Shown: positions 45,874 through 55,363 of the stretch, one piece after another
Numbering within the stretch: the stretch's first letter is position 1
Layout: the number at the start of each line of letters is the position of its first letter
Assembly (NCBI RefSeq): GCF_002752675.1
Contig: NZ_CP024608.1
Location: 3,844,001 to 3,908,000 of the forward strand
From: Massilia violaceinigra
GTDB lineage: Bacteria; Pseudomonadota; Gammaproteobacteria; Burkholderiales; Burkholderiaceae_D
Direction: 5' to 3'
Length of the DNA stretch: 64,000 nucleotides
The notes under the pieces: generated by a model
The model's database searches: none
The model's input: only the letters and a program-made list of their open reading frames with translations
What the model was told of the DNA's origin: nothing
Translations under genes and position numbers: made by a program

Positions 45874-47493
45874 ATGATCGACGACAAATCCTATCCCTGT
45901 TCGGTACTGCTGATCGACGATGAGCCCTTCGCCGAGGACTTCATCGCGCATTGCCTTGAGGGTTGCTCCGACGTGGCGCTGCGTTACGCATCGCAGTCCG
46001 AGCGTGTCGTCGAGCTGGCCATCGAGGTCGATGCCACGGTGGTGCTGGTCGACTTGCGCATGCCGGGGGCCGACGGCTTCGACGTCATCCGCCTGCTGCG
46101 CCAGCATCGCGACACCGAGCATGTGCCGGTCATTTTGCTCTCGTCCGAGGAAGACGCCGAGATCAAGGCCCGCGCCTTTGCCTCGGGCGCCAACGATTAC
46201 CTGGTCAAGTGGCCCGATGGGCGCGAACTGGCCGCGCGCGTGCGCTATCACAGCGGCGCCTACATCGCGCGCAAGCAGCGCGACGAAGCGTTCGTGTCGC
46301 TGCGGCGCAGCCAGGAAGAACTGGCGGCGAGCCAGTCGGCCCTGCACCAGGCCCAGAAAATGGAAGCGATCGGCCAGCTGACCGGCGGCGTGGCGCACGA
46401 CTTCAATAACGTGTTGCAGATCATCGGCGGCAACCTGCAGCTGCTCAAGCTGCTCGGCGGCGTGAGCGACAGCGCCCGCACCCGCATCGATATCGCGCTG
46501 GCCGGGGTCGAACGCGGCGCCAGGCTGTCGGCCCACCTGCTGGCCTTCGCCCGCCGTCAGCCGCTGCAGGCGGTGGTGGTCAATCCGGCCGCGGTCCTGC
46601 GCGACATGGATGAAATGATGCGCCGCGTGCTCGGTCCGCGCGCCGTCATCGTCACCGACATCGAAGAGCAGCTGTGGAGCACCACGGTCGATCCGAGCCA
46701 GTTGAACAACGTGATCCTGAACCTGGCCATCAACGCGCGCGACGCCATGGCCGACGGCGGCACGCTCACCATCCGCGCGGCCAATGTGCCGGTCGGCTCG
46801 CCCATGCTGTCGGAACTTGCCAGCGGCGACTACGTGATGGTCGAAGTGGCCGATACCGGCTGCGGCATGCCGCAAGCGGTGTTGCAGCGCGCCTTCGAAC
46901 CCTTCTTCACCACCAAGCCGACCGGGCAGGGCACGGGGCTCGGGCTGTCGATGGCGTACGGCTTCGTCAAGCAGTCGGGCGGCGAAATCCAGTTGAAGAG
47001 CGAACCGGGCGCCGGCACCAGCGTCAAGATTTTCCTGCAGCGCAGCGCCAGCGAACCGGAAGACGCCGAAGACCACGTGCAAACGCCCCTGTTCGGCGGC
47101 CTGGAAACGATCCTGGTGGTGGAAGATGAAGAGGATGTGCGCACCAGCACGGTCGAACTGCTGTCCGCGCTCGGCTACCAGGTGTTCGAGGCCGAAGACG
47201 CGGCCCATGCCGTGGAACTGATCGACTCGGGCGCCAGAATCGACCTGGTGTTTTCGGATGTGATCATGCCGGGGAAACTGAGCAGCCTGGAATTGAGCGA
47301 AGTGGTGCGCACCAAGCTGCCGTCGGCGCAGCTGCTGTTTACGTCGGGCTACGCCGAAGGGGTGCTGGCGCACGAAGGCAAGCTCGATGCCAAGGTCAAC
47401 CTGCTGCAAAAACCGTATAACGCCGATGTGCTCAGCGCGCGCATCCGCCACCTGCTCAGGCGGCGCAAGCCGGCCGCCGTCACCTCGCACTGA
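45874..47493 (+). CDS. Hybrid kinase REC-HisKA-HATPase-REC
   Basis: The 539-residue cytoplasmic protein has an N-terminal receiver (phospho-acceptor D60 in VLVDLRMPG), a coiled coil (DEAFVSLRRSQEELAASQSALHQAQ), a dimerisation/phosphotransfer domain with H175 in GGVAHDFNNVLQ, an ATPase domain (NVILNLAINARDAM, ADTGCGMP, GQGTGLGLSMAYG) and a C-terminal receiver (VFSDVIMPG). With no membrane or sensor domain it probably takes phosphate through the first receiver, perhaps from a neighbouring kinase. It ends convergently, 22 bases from the response regulator of the phytochrome operon. Confidence 0.93.
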   Translation: MIDDKSYPCSVLLIDDEPFAEDFIAHCLEGCSDVALRYASQSERVVELAIEVDATVVLVDLRMPGADGFDVIRLLRQHRDTEHVPVILLSSEEDAEIKARAFASGANDYLVKWPDGRELAARVRYHSGAYIARKQRDEAFVSLRRSQEELAASQSALHQAQKMEAIGQLTGGVAHDFNNVLQIIGGNLQLLKLLGGVSDSARTRIDIALAGVERGARLSAHLLAFARRQPLQAVVVNPAAVLRDMDEMMRRVLGPRAVIVTDIEEQLWSTTVDPSQLNNVILNLAINARDAMADGGTLTIRAANVPVGSPMLSELASGDYVMVEVADTGCGMPQAVLQRAFEPFFTTKPTGQGTGLGLSMAYGFVKQSGGEIQLKSEPGAGTSVKIFLQRSASEPEDAEDHVQTPLFGGLETILVVEDEEDVRTSTVELLSALGYQVFEAEDAAHAVELIDSGARIDLVFSDVIMPGKLSSLELSEVVRTKLPSAQLLFTSGYAEGVLAHEGKLDAKVNLLQKPYNADVLSARIRHLLRRRKPAAVTSH

Positions 47494-47515
47494 GCGCGGC
47501 CGCGCCGCCCGGCGC

Positions 47516-47971
47516 CTATTGCGGCTTGACGTAGCGGTGCGACCCCGGCGGCGGCTCGTTGAGCACCGCCCAGAAAATCCCCAGGTCGGCGATCGCCCGC
47601 ACGAATTCCTCGAAGTCGACCGGCTTGACCACATACGCATTGACCCCCAGCTCGTAACTGCGCAGCAGATCCTGTTCTTCCTTCGACGACGTGAGCATCA
47701 CCACCGGCACGCTTTTCAGGTGCGCCGTGCCGCGGATTTCCTTGAGCACTTCCAGGCCATCGATTTTCGGCAGCTTCAGGTCGAGCAGCACCACGGTCGG
47801 ATTGCCGACCTGGCGCGCGGCGTGATCGCCGCGGCAGAAAAGGTAGTCGAGCGCCTCGGCGCCGTCGCGCGCGATGATGACCTCATTGGCCAGCTGGCTC
47901 TTTTCGAGCGCGATCAGCGTCAGTTCCAGGTCGTGCGGATTATCTTCGACCAGAAGGATGGGCTTTAACAT
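47516..47971 (-). CDS. Single-domain response regulator of the phytochrome (Rcp1-like)
   Basis: The 151-residue protein is one receiver domain: LLVEDNPHD at the start, D64 in VLLDLKLPKIDG, LTSS and the conserved K in YVVKPVDF. The Rcp1 subgroup, with NPHDLELT and a long C-terminal helix region, is the usual partner of cyanobacterial and bacterial phytochromes. It starts 12 bases after the phytochrome stop on the same strand, so it is in that operon and is the likely phosphate acceptor. Confidence 0.93.
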   Translation of the reverse strand: MLKPILLVEDNPHDLELTLIALEKSQLANEVIIARDGAEALDYLFCRGDHAARQVGNPTVVLLDLKLPKIDGLEVLKEIRGTAHLKSVPVVMLTSSKEEQDLLRSYELGVNAYVVKPVDFEEFVRAIADLGIFWAVLNEPPPGSHRYVKPQ

Positions 47972-47983
47972 GTGTTACGTACC

Positions 47984-50239
47984 TTAGATATGAAGTTCTT
48001 TGGGGATGCTGAAGTAAAACGTGGCGCCTTCGCCCTGCACGCCGGTGGCCCAGACCCGCCCGCCGTGGCGCTCGATGATGCGGCGCACATTGGCCAGGCC
48101 GATGCCGGTGCCCTGGAAGTCTTCCATGCGGTGCAAACGCTGGAACACGCCGAACAATTTGTGCACGTAATCCATGTTGAAACCGGCGCCATTGTCGGCG
48201 ATCGACAGCACCCATTCGGCGCCCTCGTCGCTGGCGCGGATGGTGATGACGGCGCGCTCCTTCTGGCTGGTGAACTTGAGCGCGTTCGACAGCAGGTTGT
48301 ACAGCGCCAGCTGCACGAAGGTGGGGTCGGCGCGCATCGCCGGCAGCGGGCCGATGTCCCATTCGACCTGGCGCTGGCCGACGTCGAGGGTGAGCTTGTC
48401 GATGCAGGAGCGTACCAGGTCGCCCATCTGGACCAGGGTCGGACGCAGCGCGGCGCGGCCCATCTGCGAAAAACTGAGCAGGTCGTCGACCAGCTTGCCG
48501 GCCAGGCGCGCCGAATCCTTGATGTTGCGCAGGAAGCGCTGGCGCTTTTCCAGGTTTTCGCTGGTGGCTGGTTCCAGCAGCAGGTCGGAAAAGCCGACGA
48601 TGTGGCGCAGCGGCGCGCGCAGGTCGTGCGACACCGAATACGAAAACGCTTCGAGTTCCTTGTTGGCGCGCCCCAGTTCCTCGGCCAGTTCGGCCATCTG
48701 CTCTGCGCGCTCGAGCGCGATGCCCAGGAGCGCCGTGCGAAACTCGCTGGCCAGCTCGATCTCGCCGCCGTGCCATGGCGCGCTGGTGCCGGTGATGGTC
48801 TCGCGCCAGGTGGCGAAGCTGGTGCGCGGCGAGAGCTGCGCCATGGGCGCGGCGTTCGCCCCATCCGCGTCTTTCTGGTGCGGGTTGCCGGCCCATTCGA
48901 CCGTGCGCACCACCTCGGGCCGGAACCACAGCAGGTAATGTTTGTGGATGCGCGAGACCGGCATGGCCAACAGGCCCGCCGCGTTGCCGCACATGGCCGC
49001 CGCCGGCGGGTACAGCGCCGCCAGGTGGTCGGTGTGGAATACGTCGCCGTGGCAGTGCAGGTCGAGCCAGCCGACCAGGTCGCGAATCGCCTCTTCGCCG
49101 GGGGTGTCGCCGTAGGTCAGCAGGCGGTCGTCGAACAGGATGGCGGCGCCGCCGGCGCGCGCGAACTGCAGCAGGGCCGGGAATACGCTGGAGAGGTTAT
49201 CGATGAAGTCGGCACTCTGGGTCAGCCCGGCCAGCATCGACACCATGATGCGGCGCACGTCGAGGCGGAACTGCAGCTCGCTGGCGTCTTCGCGCGACTC
49301 GACGCACATGGCCAGGATCTGACCCAGCTGCTCGCAGGCGGTGCGCTTGTCGAAAGCGACCGCGCAGGGCGTCGCGTGGTGGCACGAAATGAGCCCCCAC
49401 AGCTGGCCCTTGACCATCAGCGACACCGACATCGAGGCCAGCGTGCCCATGTTGCGCATGTACTGCAGGTGGATCGGCGAGACGCTGCGCAAGGCCGCGA
49501 ACGAGAGGTCGTTGGCGGTCCCGGTGACCGGATTGACGGGTGGGGCCAGGCGCGCCGGCGTGTAATTGGCATCCTGGATCAGGCGTATGCGGTTAAGCAT
49601 GTACAGCTCGCGCGCCTGGCGCGGAATGTCCGACGCCGGAAAACGCTGCCCAAGGTAGGACGGGTAAGCGTCGTCGCGGCATTCGGCCAGCACGTGGCCG
49701 TGGCCTTCCTCGTCGAACTTGTACACCATGACCCGGCCGAAGCCGGTGACGCGCCGGATTTCCTGGGCCGCCAGCTCGCACATGGCCTGGGCCGTGGCGC
49801 TGTCGCTCACCTTGAGCAAAAAGTCGCCCACCTGGCGGTGCAGGTGGCGGAAGTCGGCCGCCGACGCCCGTTCGACCGCCTCGAACTCGAGGATCAGCAG
49901 GCCGTCGTAGCGGTGCGCCAGCACGTCGAAATGGCGCGCCGGACCGATTCCCAGGGTGCACAGATAGAGCGGGCGCTGGCCGATGCCGGCGGCATCGAGT
50001 TCGGGCCGCAGCTGCAGGCTGGCCTGCTCGCCGATCACCCGCTCGAGCGGCTGGCCGATGGCGCGCGCGGCGTCGGCCCCGATCATCTGTTCCAGATTCT
50101 CGCTCGCCTGCAGCACCTCCAGCGTGGGCGAGAGCGCCAGCAGGAAGCCGTGCGGCTGGATGCTGCCGGGCGTGCGGATCGGTTCCTTGTCGCAGCTCGA
50201 CAAGTCCATTGGAGGATGTTCGGGATTGGCCTGGCTCAT
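47984..50239 (-). CDS. bphP: Bacteriophytochrome histidine kinase
   Basis: The 751-residue protein has the full phytochrome order: PAS (C16 in SSCDKEPIRTPGSIQPHGF, the biliverdin-attaching cysteine), GAF (YPSYLGQRFPASDIPRQARELY with the PASDIP motif), PHY with the tongue motif PRTSF, HisKA (SVSHDLRAPLRHIVG) and HATPase (NLLSNALKF, DNGAGF, GTGIGLANV). It switches between red and far-red light states and phosphorylates a regulator. ATG 50239 follows AGGAACCCCTCC; upstream GTG at 50272 is less likely. No heme oxygenase gene, which makes biliverdin, is in the window. Confidence 0.95.
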   Translation of the reverse strand: MSQANPEHPPMDLSSCDKEPIRTPGSIQPHGFLLALSPTLEVLQASENLEQMIGADAARAIGQPLERVIGEQASLQLRPELDAAGIGQRPLYLCTLGIGPARHFDVLAHRYDGLLILEFEAVERASAADFRHLHRQVGDFLLKVSDSATAQAMCELAAQEIRRVTGFGRVMVYKFDEEGHGHVLAECRDDAYPSYLGQRFPASDIPRQARELYMLNRIRLIQDANYTPARLAPPVNPVTGTANDLSFAALRSVSPIHLQYMRNMGTLASMSVSLMVKGQLWGLISCHHATPCAVAFDKRTACEQLGQILAMCVESREDASELQFRLDVRRIMVSMLAGLTQSADFIDNLSSVFPALLQFARAGGAAILFDDRLLTYGDTPGEEAIRDLVGWLDLHCHGDVFHTDHLAALYPPAAAMCGNAAGLLAMPVSRIHKHYLLWFRPEVVRTVEWAGNPHQKDADGANAAPMAQLSPRTSFATWRETITGTSAPWHGGEIELASEFRTALLGIALERAEQMAELAEELGRANKELEAFSYSVSHDLRAPLRHIVGFSDLLLEPATSENLEKRQRFLRNIKDSARLAGKLVDDLLSFSQMGRAALRPTLVQMGDLVRSCIDKLTLDVGQRQVEWDIGPLPAMRADPTFVQLALYNLLSNALKFTSQKERAVITIRASDEGAEWVLSIADNGAGFNMDYVHKLFGVFQRLHRMEDFQGTGIGLANVRRIIERHGGRVWATGVQGEGATFYFSIPKELHI

Positions 50240-50391
50240 GGAGGGGTTCCTGGGCACGGGACGGGGCGCCACATTTCAAAAGCATAATTTTACTGCATAC
50301 ACTATGTCGGGCCACGCACGTTAGCTGTACTGAAAACAACTTTTCAGGTGTGCGGTTTGGCAACACGCAGACCCCTTGCGCGCGGGTGCGC

Positions 50392-52824
50392 ATGCGACAA
50401 TTCCGAATGACCAGACAACCCGATTATCAGGCGCTGTTTCGCGCCTCCCCCTATCCCTATTTGCTGATGGATCTGGAGCTCAACATCATCGGCGCCAACG
50501 ACGCGTATCTGCACGCGACCGGCCGCGACGAAGGCGATCTGCTGGGCCGTTACGTGTTCGATGCCTTCCCTGAAAACCCGGACGATCCCGGTTCGACCAA
50601 CATCGCCGAGGTGCGCTCCTCGCTGCAGCGCGCCATCGCCAGCGGCAAGCCCGATACCACGGCCTTCCTGCGCTATTCGGTGCCGCGCGCGCCCGATGCC
50701 GGCGGCGGCTTCGAGGAACGCTTCTGGAGCACCGTGCACACCCCCATCTGCGGCGCCGACGGCAGCACCGCCTTCGTGGCGCAGAACGCCATCGACGTGA
50801 CCGAGTTGTACCGCTTCGACCGCCAGTCGCACGTGGCCTCGGTCGAGCCGTACACCAGGACCGATGCGGCCAATGACCATTTCGACCAGGCCCAGATGCA
50901 CCAGGCGATGAACCGCATCCTGATGGTCGAGCGCGGGCATCTGCGCGACCTGTTCAACCAGGCGCCCGGCTTCATCGCCGTGCTGGCCGGCGAGCAGCAT
51001 GTGTTCGAGATGGTCAACGAAGCCTACTACCAGCTGGTGGGGCACCGCGAACTGGTCGGCAAGCCGGTATGGGAAGCGCTGCCCGACGTGCGCGGCCAGG
51101 GCTTCGAAGCGCTGCTCGACCAGGTCTACCGCAGCGGCAAGCCGTTCGTCGGGCGCGGCCTGCGGGTGGCGGTGCAGCGGGTGGCGGACGGGCCGGTCAC
51201 CGAGAGCCATATCGACCTGCTGTACCAGCCGCTGTTCGACAAGGAAGGGCGCCCCAGCGGCATCTTCGTGCAGGGCCACGACGTGAGCGATGCGCACGCC
51301 GCGCAGCTGGCCAGTGCCGACAGCGCCGAGCGCCTGTCCGAAGGCATGAACGCGGCGCGCATGGTGGTGTGGGACTGGGAAATCGGCTCGGGCAAGATGG
51401 TGTTTTCGGATAACGCCGAACTGGTGCTGGGGCGGCGCGATCCCGATATCGACACGCTCAGCGAATCGATCCACCCGGAGGACGTGGCGCGCATGCGCCG
51501 CGCGCGCGAGCGCGCCATCGCCGAAGCGGGCGGCTACGAAGAGATCGTGCGTTTCCGGCGCGCCGACGACGGGCGCATGCTGTGGCTCGACATCCGCGGC
51601 AAGGTGCGCTGCGGCGCCGACGGCGAGCCGTTCGCGGTGCGCGGCGTGACGCTCGACGTCACCGAACGCCTGCGCGCCGAAGAAGACTTGCGCGACGCCC
51701 ACCGGCGCAAGGATGAATTCCTGGCGATGCTCTCGCACGAGCTGCGCAACCCGCTCGCGCCGATCAGCTCCGCTGCCCAGCTGCTCAAGCATGTGCGCCT
51801 GGACGACGGGCGCCTGCGCGAGACGACCGACATCATCATCCGCCAGACCGCCCACATCACGGCGCTGGTCGACGATCTGATCGACGTCTCGCGCGTCACG
51901 CGCGGCCTCATTTCCACCGACCAGAAACCGCACGACATGAAGCGCATGATCGGCGACGCCGTCGAGCAGGTGCGCCCGCTGATCGAAGCGCGGCGCCACC
52001 GGCTGGCGGTGCTGCTGCCGCCCGGCGTGGTGTCGGTGATGAGCGACCATAAGCGGGTGGTGCAGGTGCTGACCAATCTGCTCAACAACGCGGCCAAGTA
52101 CACGCCCGACGGCGGCAATATCGTGCTCGAGCTGGGGCTGGACGGCCAGCACCTGGTGCTTACCGTGCGCGACGACGGCATCGGCATGGGTGCCGAACTG
52201 CTGCCGCGCGTATTCGACCTGTTCACCCAGGGCGAACGCAGCGCCGACCGCTCGCAGGGCGGGCTGGGCGTGGGGCTGGCGGTGGTGCGCAGCCTGGTCG
52301 AACTGCACGGAGGCCAGGTCGGCGCCGCCAGCGAGGGCGTGGGCAAGGGCAGCGTGCTGACCGTGCGCCTGCCGCTGCTGGCCGGCCAGGCGCCGGCGCC
52401 CGCCCCAAGCGCGCAACGGCCGGCCGCGCCGCAGCGTCCCCTGCGCGTGCTGGTGGTGGACGACAATCCCGATGCGGCGCTGATGCTGTCGATGCTGCTC
52501 GAAGCGTCGGGCTACGATGTGCTCACCGAAAACGGCTCGTACGCCGGACTGGCCAGCGCGGCGCGCCATGTGCCGGACGTGTGCATCCTCGATATCGGCC
52601 TGCCCGACATGGATGGCTACCAGCTGGCGCGCAAGATACGCGCGGCCGACGGCATGCAGGGCGCGACCCTGATTGCGGTGACCGGCTACGGCCAGGAGCA
52701 GGACCGGCGCCTGGCGCTCGCCGCCGGCTTCGACCATCACCTGGTCAAGCCGGTCGATTCGTCCGAGCTGGCGGCGCTGCTGCTGGCGCGCGCGGCGCGG
52801 CCGATGGAGGCGGGTGGCGCGTGA
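50392..52824 (+). CDS. PAS hybrid histidine kinase
   Basis: The 810-residue protein has three PAS-type domains (starting near PDYQALFRASPYPYLLMD, RDLFNQAPGFIAVLAG and ARMVVWDWEIGSG), a HisKA domain with H449 in LSHELRNPLAPI, a HATPase domain (NLLNNAAKYTPDGG, DDGIGM, GLGVGLAVV) and a C-terminal receiver with D734 in CILDIGLPDMDG. No LOV-type NCRFL cysteine motif is visible in the PAS domains, so it is not an obvious blue-light sensor. It is divergent from the phytochrome, 152 bases away, and precedes the photolyase by 37 bases. ATG 50407 is an alternative start; neither has a good ribosome site. Confidence 0.9.
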   Translation: MRQFRMTRQPDYQALFRASPYPYLLMDLELNIIGANDAYLHATGRDEGDLLGRYVFDAFPENPDDPGSTNIAEVRSSLQRAIASGKPDTTAFLRYSVPRAPDAGGGFEERFWSTVHTPICGADGSTAFVAQNAIDVTELYRFDRQSHVASVEPYTRTDAANDHFDQAQMHQAMNRILMVERGHLRDLFNQAPGFIAVLAGEQHVFEMVNEAYYQLVGHRELVGKPVWEALPDVRGQGFEALLDQVYRSGKPFVGRGLRVAVQRVADGPVTESHIDLLYQPLFDKEGRPSGIFVQGHDVSDAHAAQLASADSAERLSEGMNAARMVVWDWEIGSGKMVFSDNAELVLGRRDPDIDTLSESIHPEDVARMRRARERAIAEAGGYEEIVRFRRADDGRMLWLDIRGKVRCGADGEPFAVRGVTLDVTERLRAEEDLRDAHRRKDEFLAMLSHELRNPLAPISSAAQLLKHVRLDDGRLRETTDIIIRQTAHITALVDDLIDVSRVTRGLISTDQKPHDMKRMIGDAVEQVRPLIEARRHRLAVLLPPGVVSVMSDHKRVVQVLTNLLNNAAKYTPDGGNIVLELGLDGQHLVLTVRDDGIGMGAELLPRVFDLFTQGERSADRSQGGLGVGLAVVRSLVELHGGQVGAASEGVGKGSVLTVRLPLLAGQAPAPAPSAQRPAAPQRPLRVLVVDDNPDAALMLSMLLEASGYDVLTENGSYAGLASAARHVPDVCILDIGLPDMDGYQLARKIRAADGMQGATLIAVTGYGQEQDRRLALAAGFDHHLVKPVDSSELAALLLARAARPMEAGGA

Positions 52825-52861
52825 TAAACTGGCGCACTCCGATTGGACCTGCCCGCCAACC

Positions 52862-54403
52862 ATGCCGCCATCGACGACAACGCTGCGACTGATCCTGGGC
52901 GACCAGCTCAATCCTCTGCACAGCTGGTTTTCCGAAGCGCGCGCCGACGTCGTCTACGTGCTGATGGAAGTGCGCCAGGAAACCGACTACGTCCACCACC
53001 ACGCCCAGAAGATCATCGCCATCTTCGCCGCCATGCGCGCGCTGGCGCGCCAGCTCGAAGGCGAGGGCCACCGCGTGCATTACCTGCGCATCGACGACCC
53101 TGCCAACCTGCAGGCGATCCCCGCCAACATCGACGCGCTGCTGGCCCATTACGGCGCCACCCGGTTCGAATACCAGGAGCCGGACGAATACCGGCTCGAC
53201 CTGCAATTGGCCGATTACGCGGCGCGGCTGCCGGTTCCGGGGACGATGGTCGGCAGCGAACATTTCCTGACCGCGCGCGACGAGGCCGAACGCATCTTCG
53301 CCGGCCGCGCGCAGTGGCTGATGGAGTATTTTTACCGCCAGATGCGCCTGGTGCACGGCGTGCTGGTCGAAAAAGGCGGCAAGCCGGCCGGCGGCCAGTG
53401 GAACTTCGATCACGACAACCGCAAGCCGTGGCGCGGCGCGCCGCCCGAACCGTTTGATGCGCGCGTGCAGCACGATCATTCGGCGCTGTGGGACAGCATC
53501 GAAGCCACCGGGGTGGACAGCTTCGGCCGCCCCGACGCGGCGCGCATCGTCTGGCCGCAGGACCGCGCCGAAGCGCTCGTCCACCTGGACGCCTTTATCC
53601 AGCACGGCCTGCCGCACTTCGGCGACTACCAGGATGCGATGCACACGAGCGCCCCGCGCCTGTTTCATTCGATGCTCTCGTTCGCCCTCAATACCAAGAT
53701 GCTGCACCCGCGCGAAGTGATCGCCGAAGCCGAAGACGCCTGGCGCGCCGGCCACGCGCCGCTGCACGCGGTGGAAGGCTTCATCCGCCAGATTCTCGGC
53801 TGGCGCGAGTACGTGCGCGGCGTGTACTGGGCCAACATGCCCGGCTACGGCGAGCACAATGTGTTCGGCCACACGACGCCGCTGCCATCCTGGTTCTGGG
53901 ACGGCAAGACGAAAATGCGCTGCATGCGGCACGCCATCGGCCAGTCGCTCGACGATGCGCATGCCCACCATATCCAGCGCCTGATGATCATCGGGAACTT
54001 TTCGCTGCTGGCGGGACTCGAACCTAACCAGGTGCATCAGTGGTACCTTGGCGTGTATGTCGACGCCTTCGAGTGGGTGGAGATGCCGAACACGATCGGC
54101 ATGAGCCAGTTCGCCGACGGCGGCCTGCTGGCGACCAAGCCGTACGTATCGAGCGCGGCCTACATCGACCGCATGAGCGACTACTGCAAGGGCTGCCACT
54201 ACGATAAAAAAGCGCGCCTGGGGGAGACGGCTTGTCCGTTCAATGCGCTGTACTGGGATTTTTTCGAACGCAATGCGCAGCGCCTGTCGGGCAACCAGCG
54301 CCTGGGCATGGTGTACCGCAACCTGTTCAAGATGGATGACGCCGCGCGCGCCGCCTGCGGCGAGCAGGCGGCGGCGCTGCGCGCGCGGCTCGGGGAACTT
54401 TGA
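52862..54403 (+). CDS. FeS-containing photolyase (PhrB/CryPro family)
   Basis: The 513-residue flavoprotein matches the FeS-BCP group of (6-4) photolyases: LRLILGDQLNPLHSWF at the start, FIRQILGWREYVRG and the FAD-binding SQFADGGLLATKPYVSS near the end. The four cluster cysteines are C354, C442, C445 and C458. The known ligands of Agrobacterium PhrB are 350, 438, 441 and 454, an identical spacing shifted by four. It repairs UV (6-4) photoproducts with light. ATG 52862 fits the family start. The position after a kinase and beside a phytochrome suggests light-controlled expression. Confidence 0.93.
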   Translation: MPPSTTTLRLILGDQLNPLHSWFSEARADVVYVLMEVRQETDYVHHHAQKIIAIFAAMRALARQLEGEGHRVHYLRIDDPANLQAIPANIDALLAHYGATRFEYQEPDEYRLDLQLADYAARLPVPGTMVGSEHFLTARDEAERIFAGRAQWLMEYFYRQMRLVHGVLVEKGGKPAGGQWNFDHDNRKPWRGAPPEPFDARVQHDHSALWDSIEATGVDSFGRPDAARIVWPQDRAEALVHLDAFIQHGLPHFGDYQDAMHTSAPRLFHSMLSFALNTKMLHPREVIAEAEDAWRAGHAPLHAVEGFIRQILGWREYVRGVYWANMPGYGEHNVFGHTTPLPSWFWDGKTKMRCMRHAIGQSLDDAHAHHIQRLMIIGNFSLLAGLEPNQVHQWYLGVYVDAFEWVEMPNTIGMSQFADGGLLATKPYVSSAAYIDRMSDYCKGCHYDKKARLGETACPFNALYWDFFERNAQRLSGNQRLGMVYRNLFKMDDAARAACGEQAAALRARLGEL

Positions 54404-54439
54404 CTTCGGTGTACAACTTTACGGGATCACGACCTTACG

Positions 54440-55363
54440 ATGACATTACATATCGACACTCCACTTCTCGCTTCGTCGGCCATGAGCAAGCCGGGCCAGA
54501 CGGTCTGGCTCAAGATGGAAGCCTTGCAGCCGACCGGCTCGTTCAAGCTGCGCGGCATCGGCCACGCCTGCGAAGAGTACGCGCGGCGCGGGGCGAAACG
54601 CTTCATCTCTTCGTCCGGCGGCAATGCGGGTCTTGCCGCCGCTTATGCGGGCCGTCAGCTGGGCTTGCCGGTGGTGGTGGTGGCGCCGGAAACGACCAGC
54701 GAGCGCGCGCGCGAGCTGATGCGGCGCGAGCAGGCCGAAGTGATCGTGCACGGCGCTTCCTTTCACGAAGCGAACGCGCTGGCGCTGTCGATGGTGGGCG
54801 AACACGACGCCTTCATCCACGCCTATGACGATCCGCTGCTGTGGACCGGACACGCGTCCATGATCGATGAAGTGGCGCATGCCGGCGTGATTCCCGACGC
54901 GGTGGTGCTGTCGGTCGGCGGAGGCGGGTTGATGTGCGGCGTGATCGAAGGCCTGCGCCGCAATGGCTGGGACAAGGTGCCGGTGTTCGCCGTCGAAACC
55001 GACGGCACCGATTGCCTGGCGCAGTCGATCGAGGCCGACGAGCGCATCGAACTTCCACGCATCGCCAGCATCGCCACCACGCTCGGCTCGCGCCAGGTGT
55101 CGCAGGCGGCGTTCGACTGGACCCGGGTGCATCCCATGAGCAGCATGGTGGTCACCGACCAGGCGGCGGTGGCGGCCTGCATCCGCTTCATGGACGACCA
55201 TCGGGTGGTGGTGGAGCCGGCCTGCGGCGCCTCGCTGGCCGTGGCTTACGCCGGCCGTCCTGAATTGAGCGCGTTCAAAAACGTGCTGGTGATCGTGTGC
55301 GGCGGCGTGACCGCGACCGTGGCCCAGTTGCAGGCCTGGTCGCGCACGCTCAGCCCGTCATAA
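54440..55363 (+). CDS. Serine/threonine dehydratase-like PLP enzyme
   Basis: The 307-residue fold II PLP enzyme has the lysine in PTGSFKLRGIG (K36), the phosphate-contact loop SSSGGNAGLAAAY and the glycine-rich SVGGGGLMCGVIEGL. It lacks an ACT or regulatory domain, so it resembles catabolic L-serine/threonine dehydratases of the mammalian SDS type rather than biosynthetic IlvA. These remove ammonia from serine or threonine to give 2-oxo acids. Its last 6 bases overlap the convergent lipase gene. Substrate choice is inferred. Confidence 0.85.
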   Translation: MTLHIDTPLLASSAMSKPGQTVWLKMEALQPTGSFKLRGIGHACEEYARRGAKRFISSSGGNAGLAAAYAGRQLGLPVVVVAPETTSERARELMRREQAEVIVHGASFHEANALALSMVGEHDAFIHAYDDPLLWTGHASMIDEVAHAGVIPDAVVLSVGGGGLMCGVIEGLRRNGWDKVPVFAVETDGTDCLAQSIEADERIELPRIASIATTLGSRQVSQAAFDWTRVHPMSSMVVTDQAAVAACIRFMDDHRVVVEPACGASLAVAYAGRPELSAFKNVLVIVCGGVTATVAQLQAWSRTLSPS

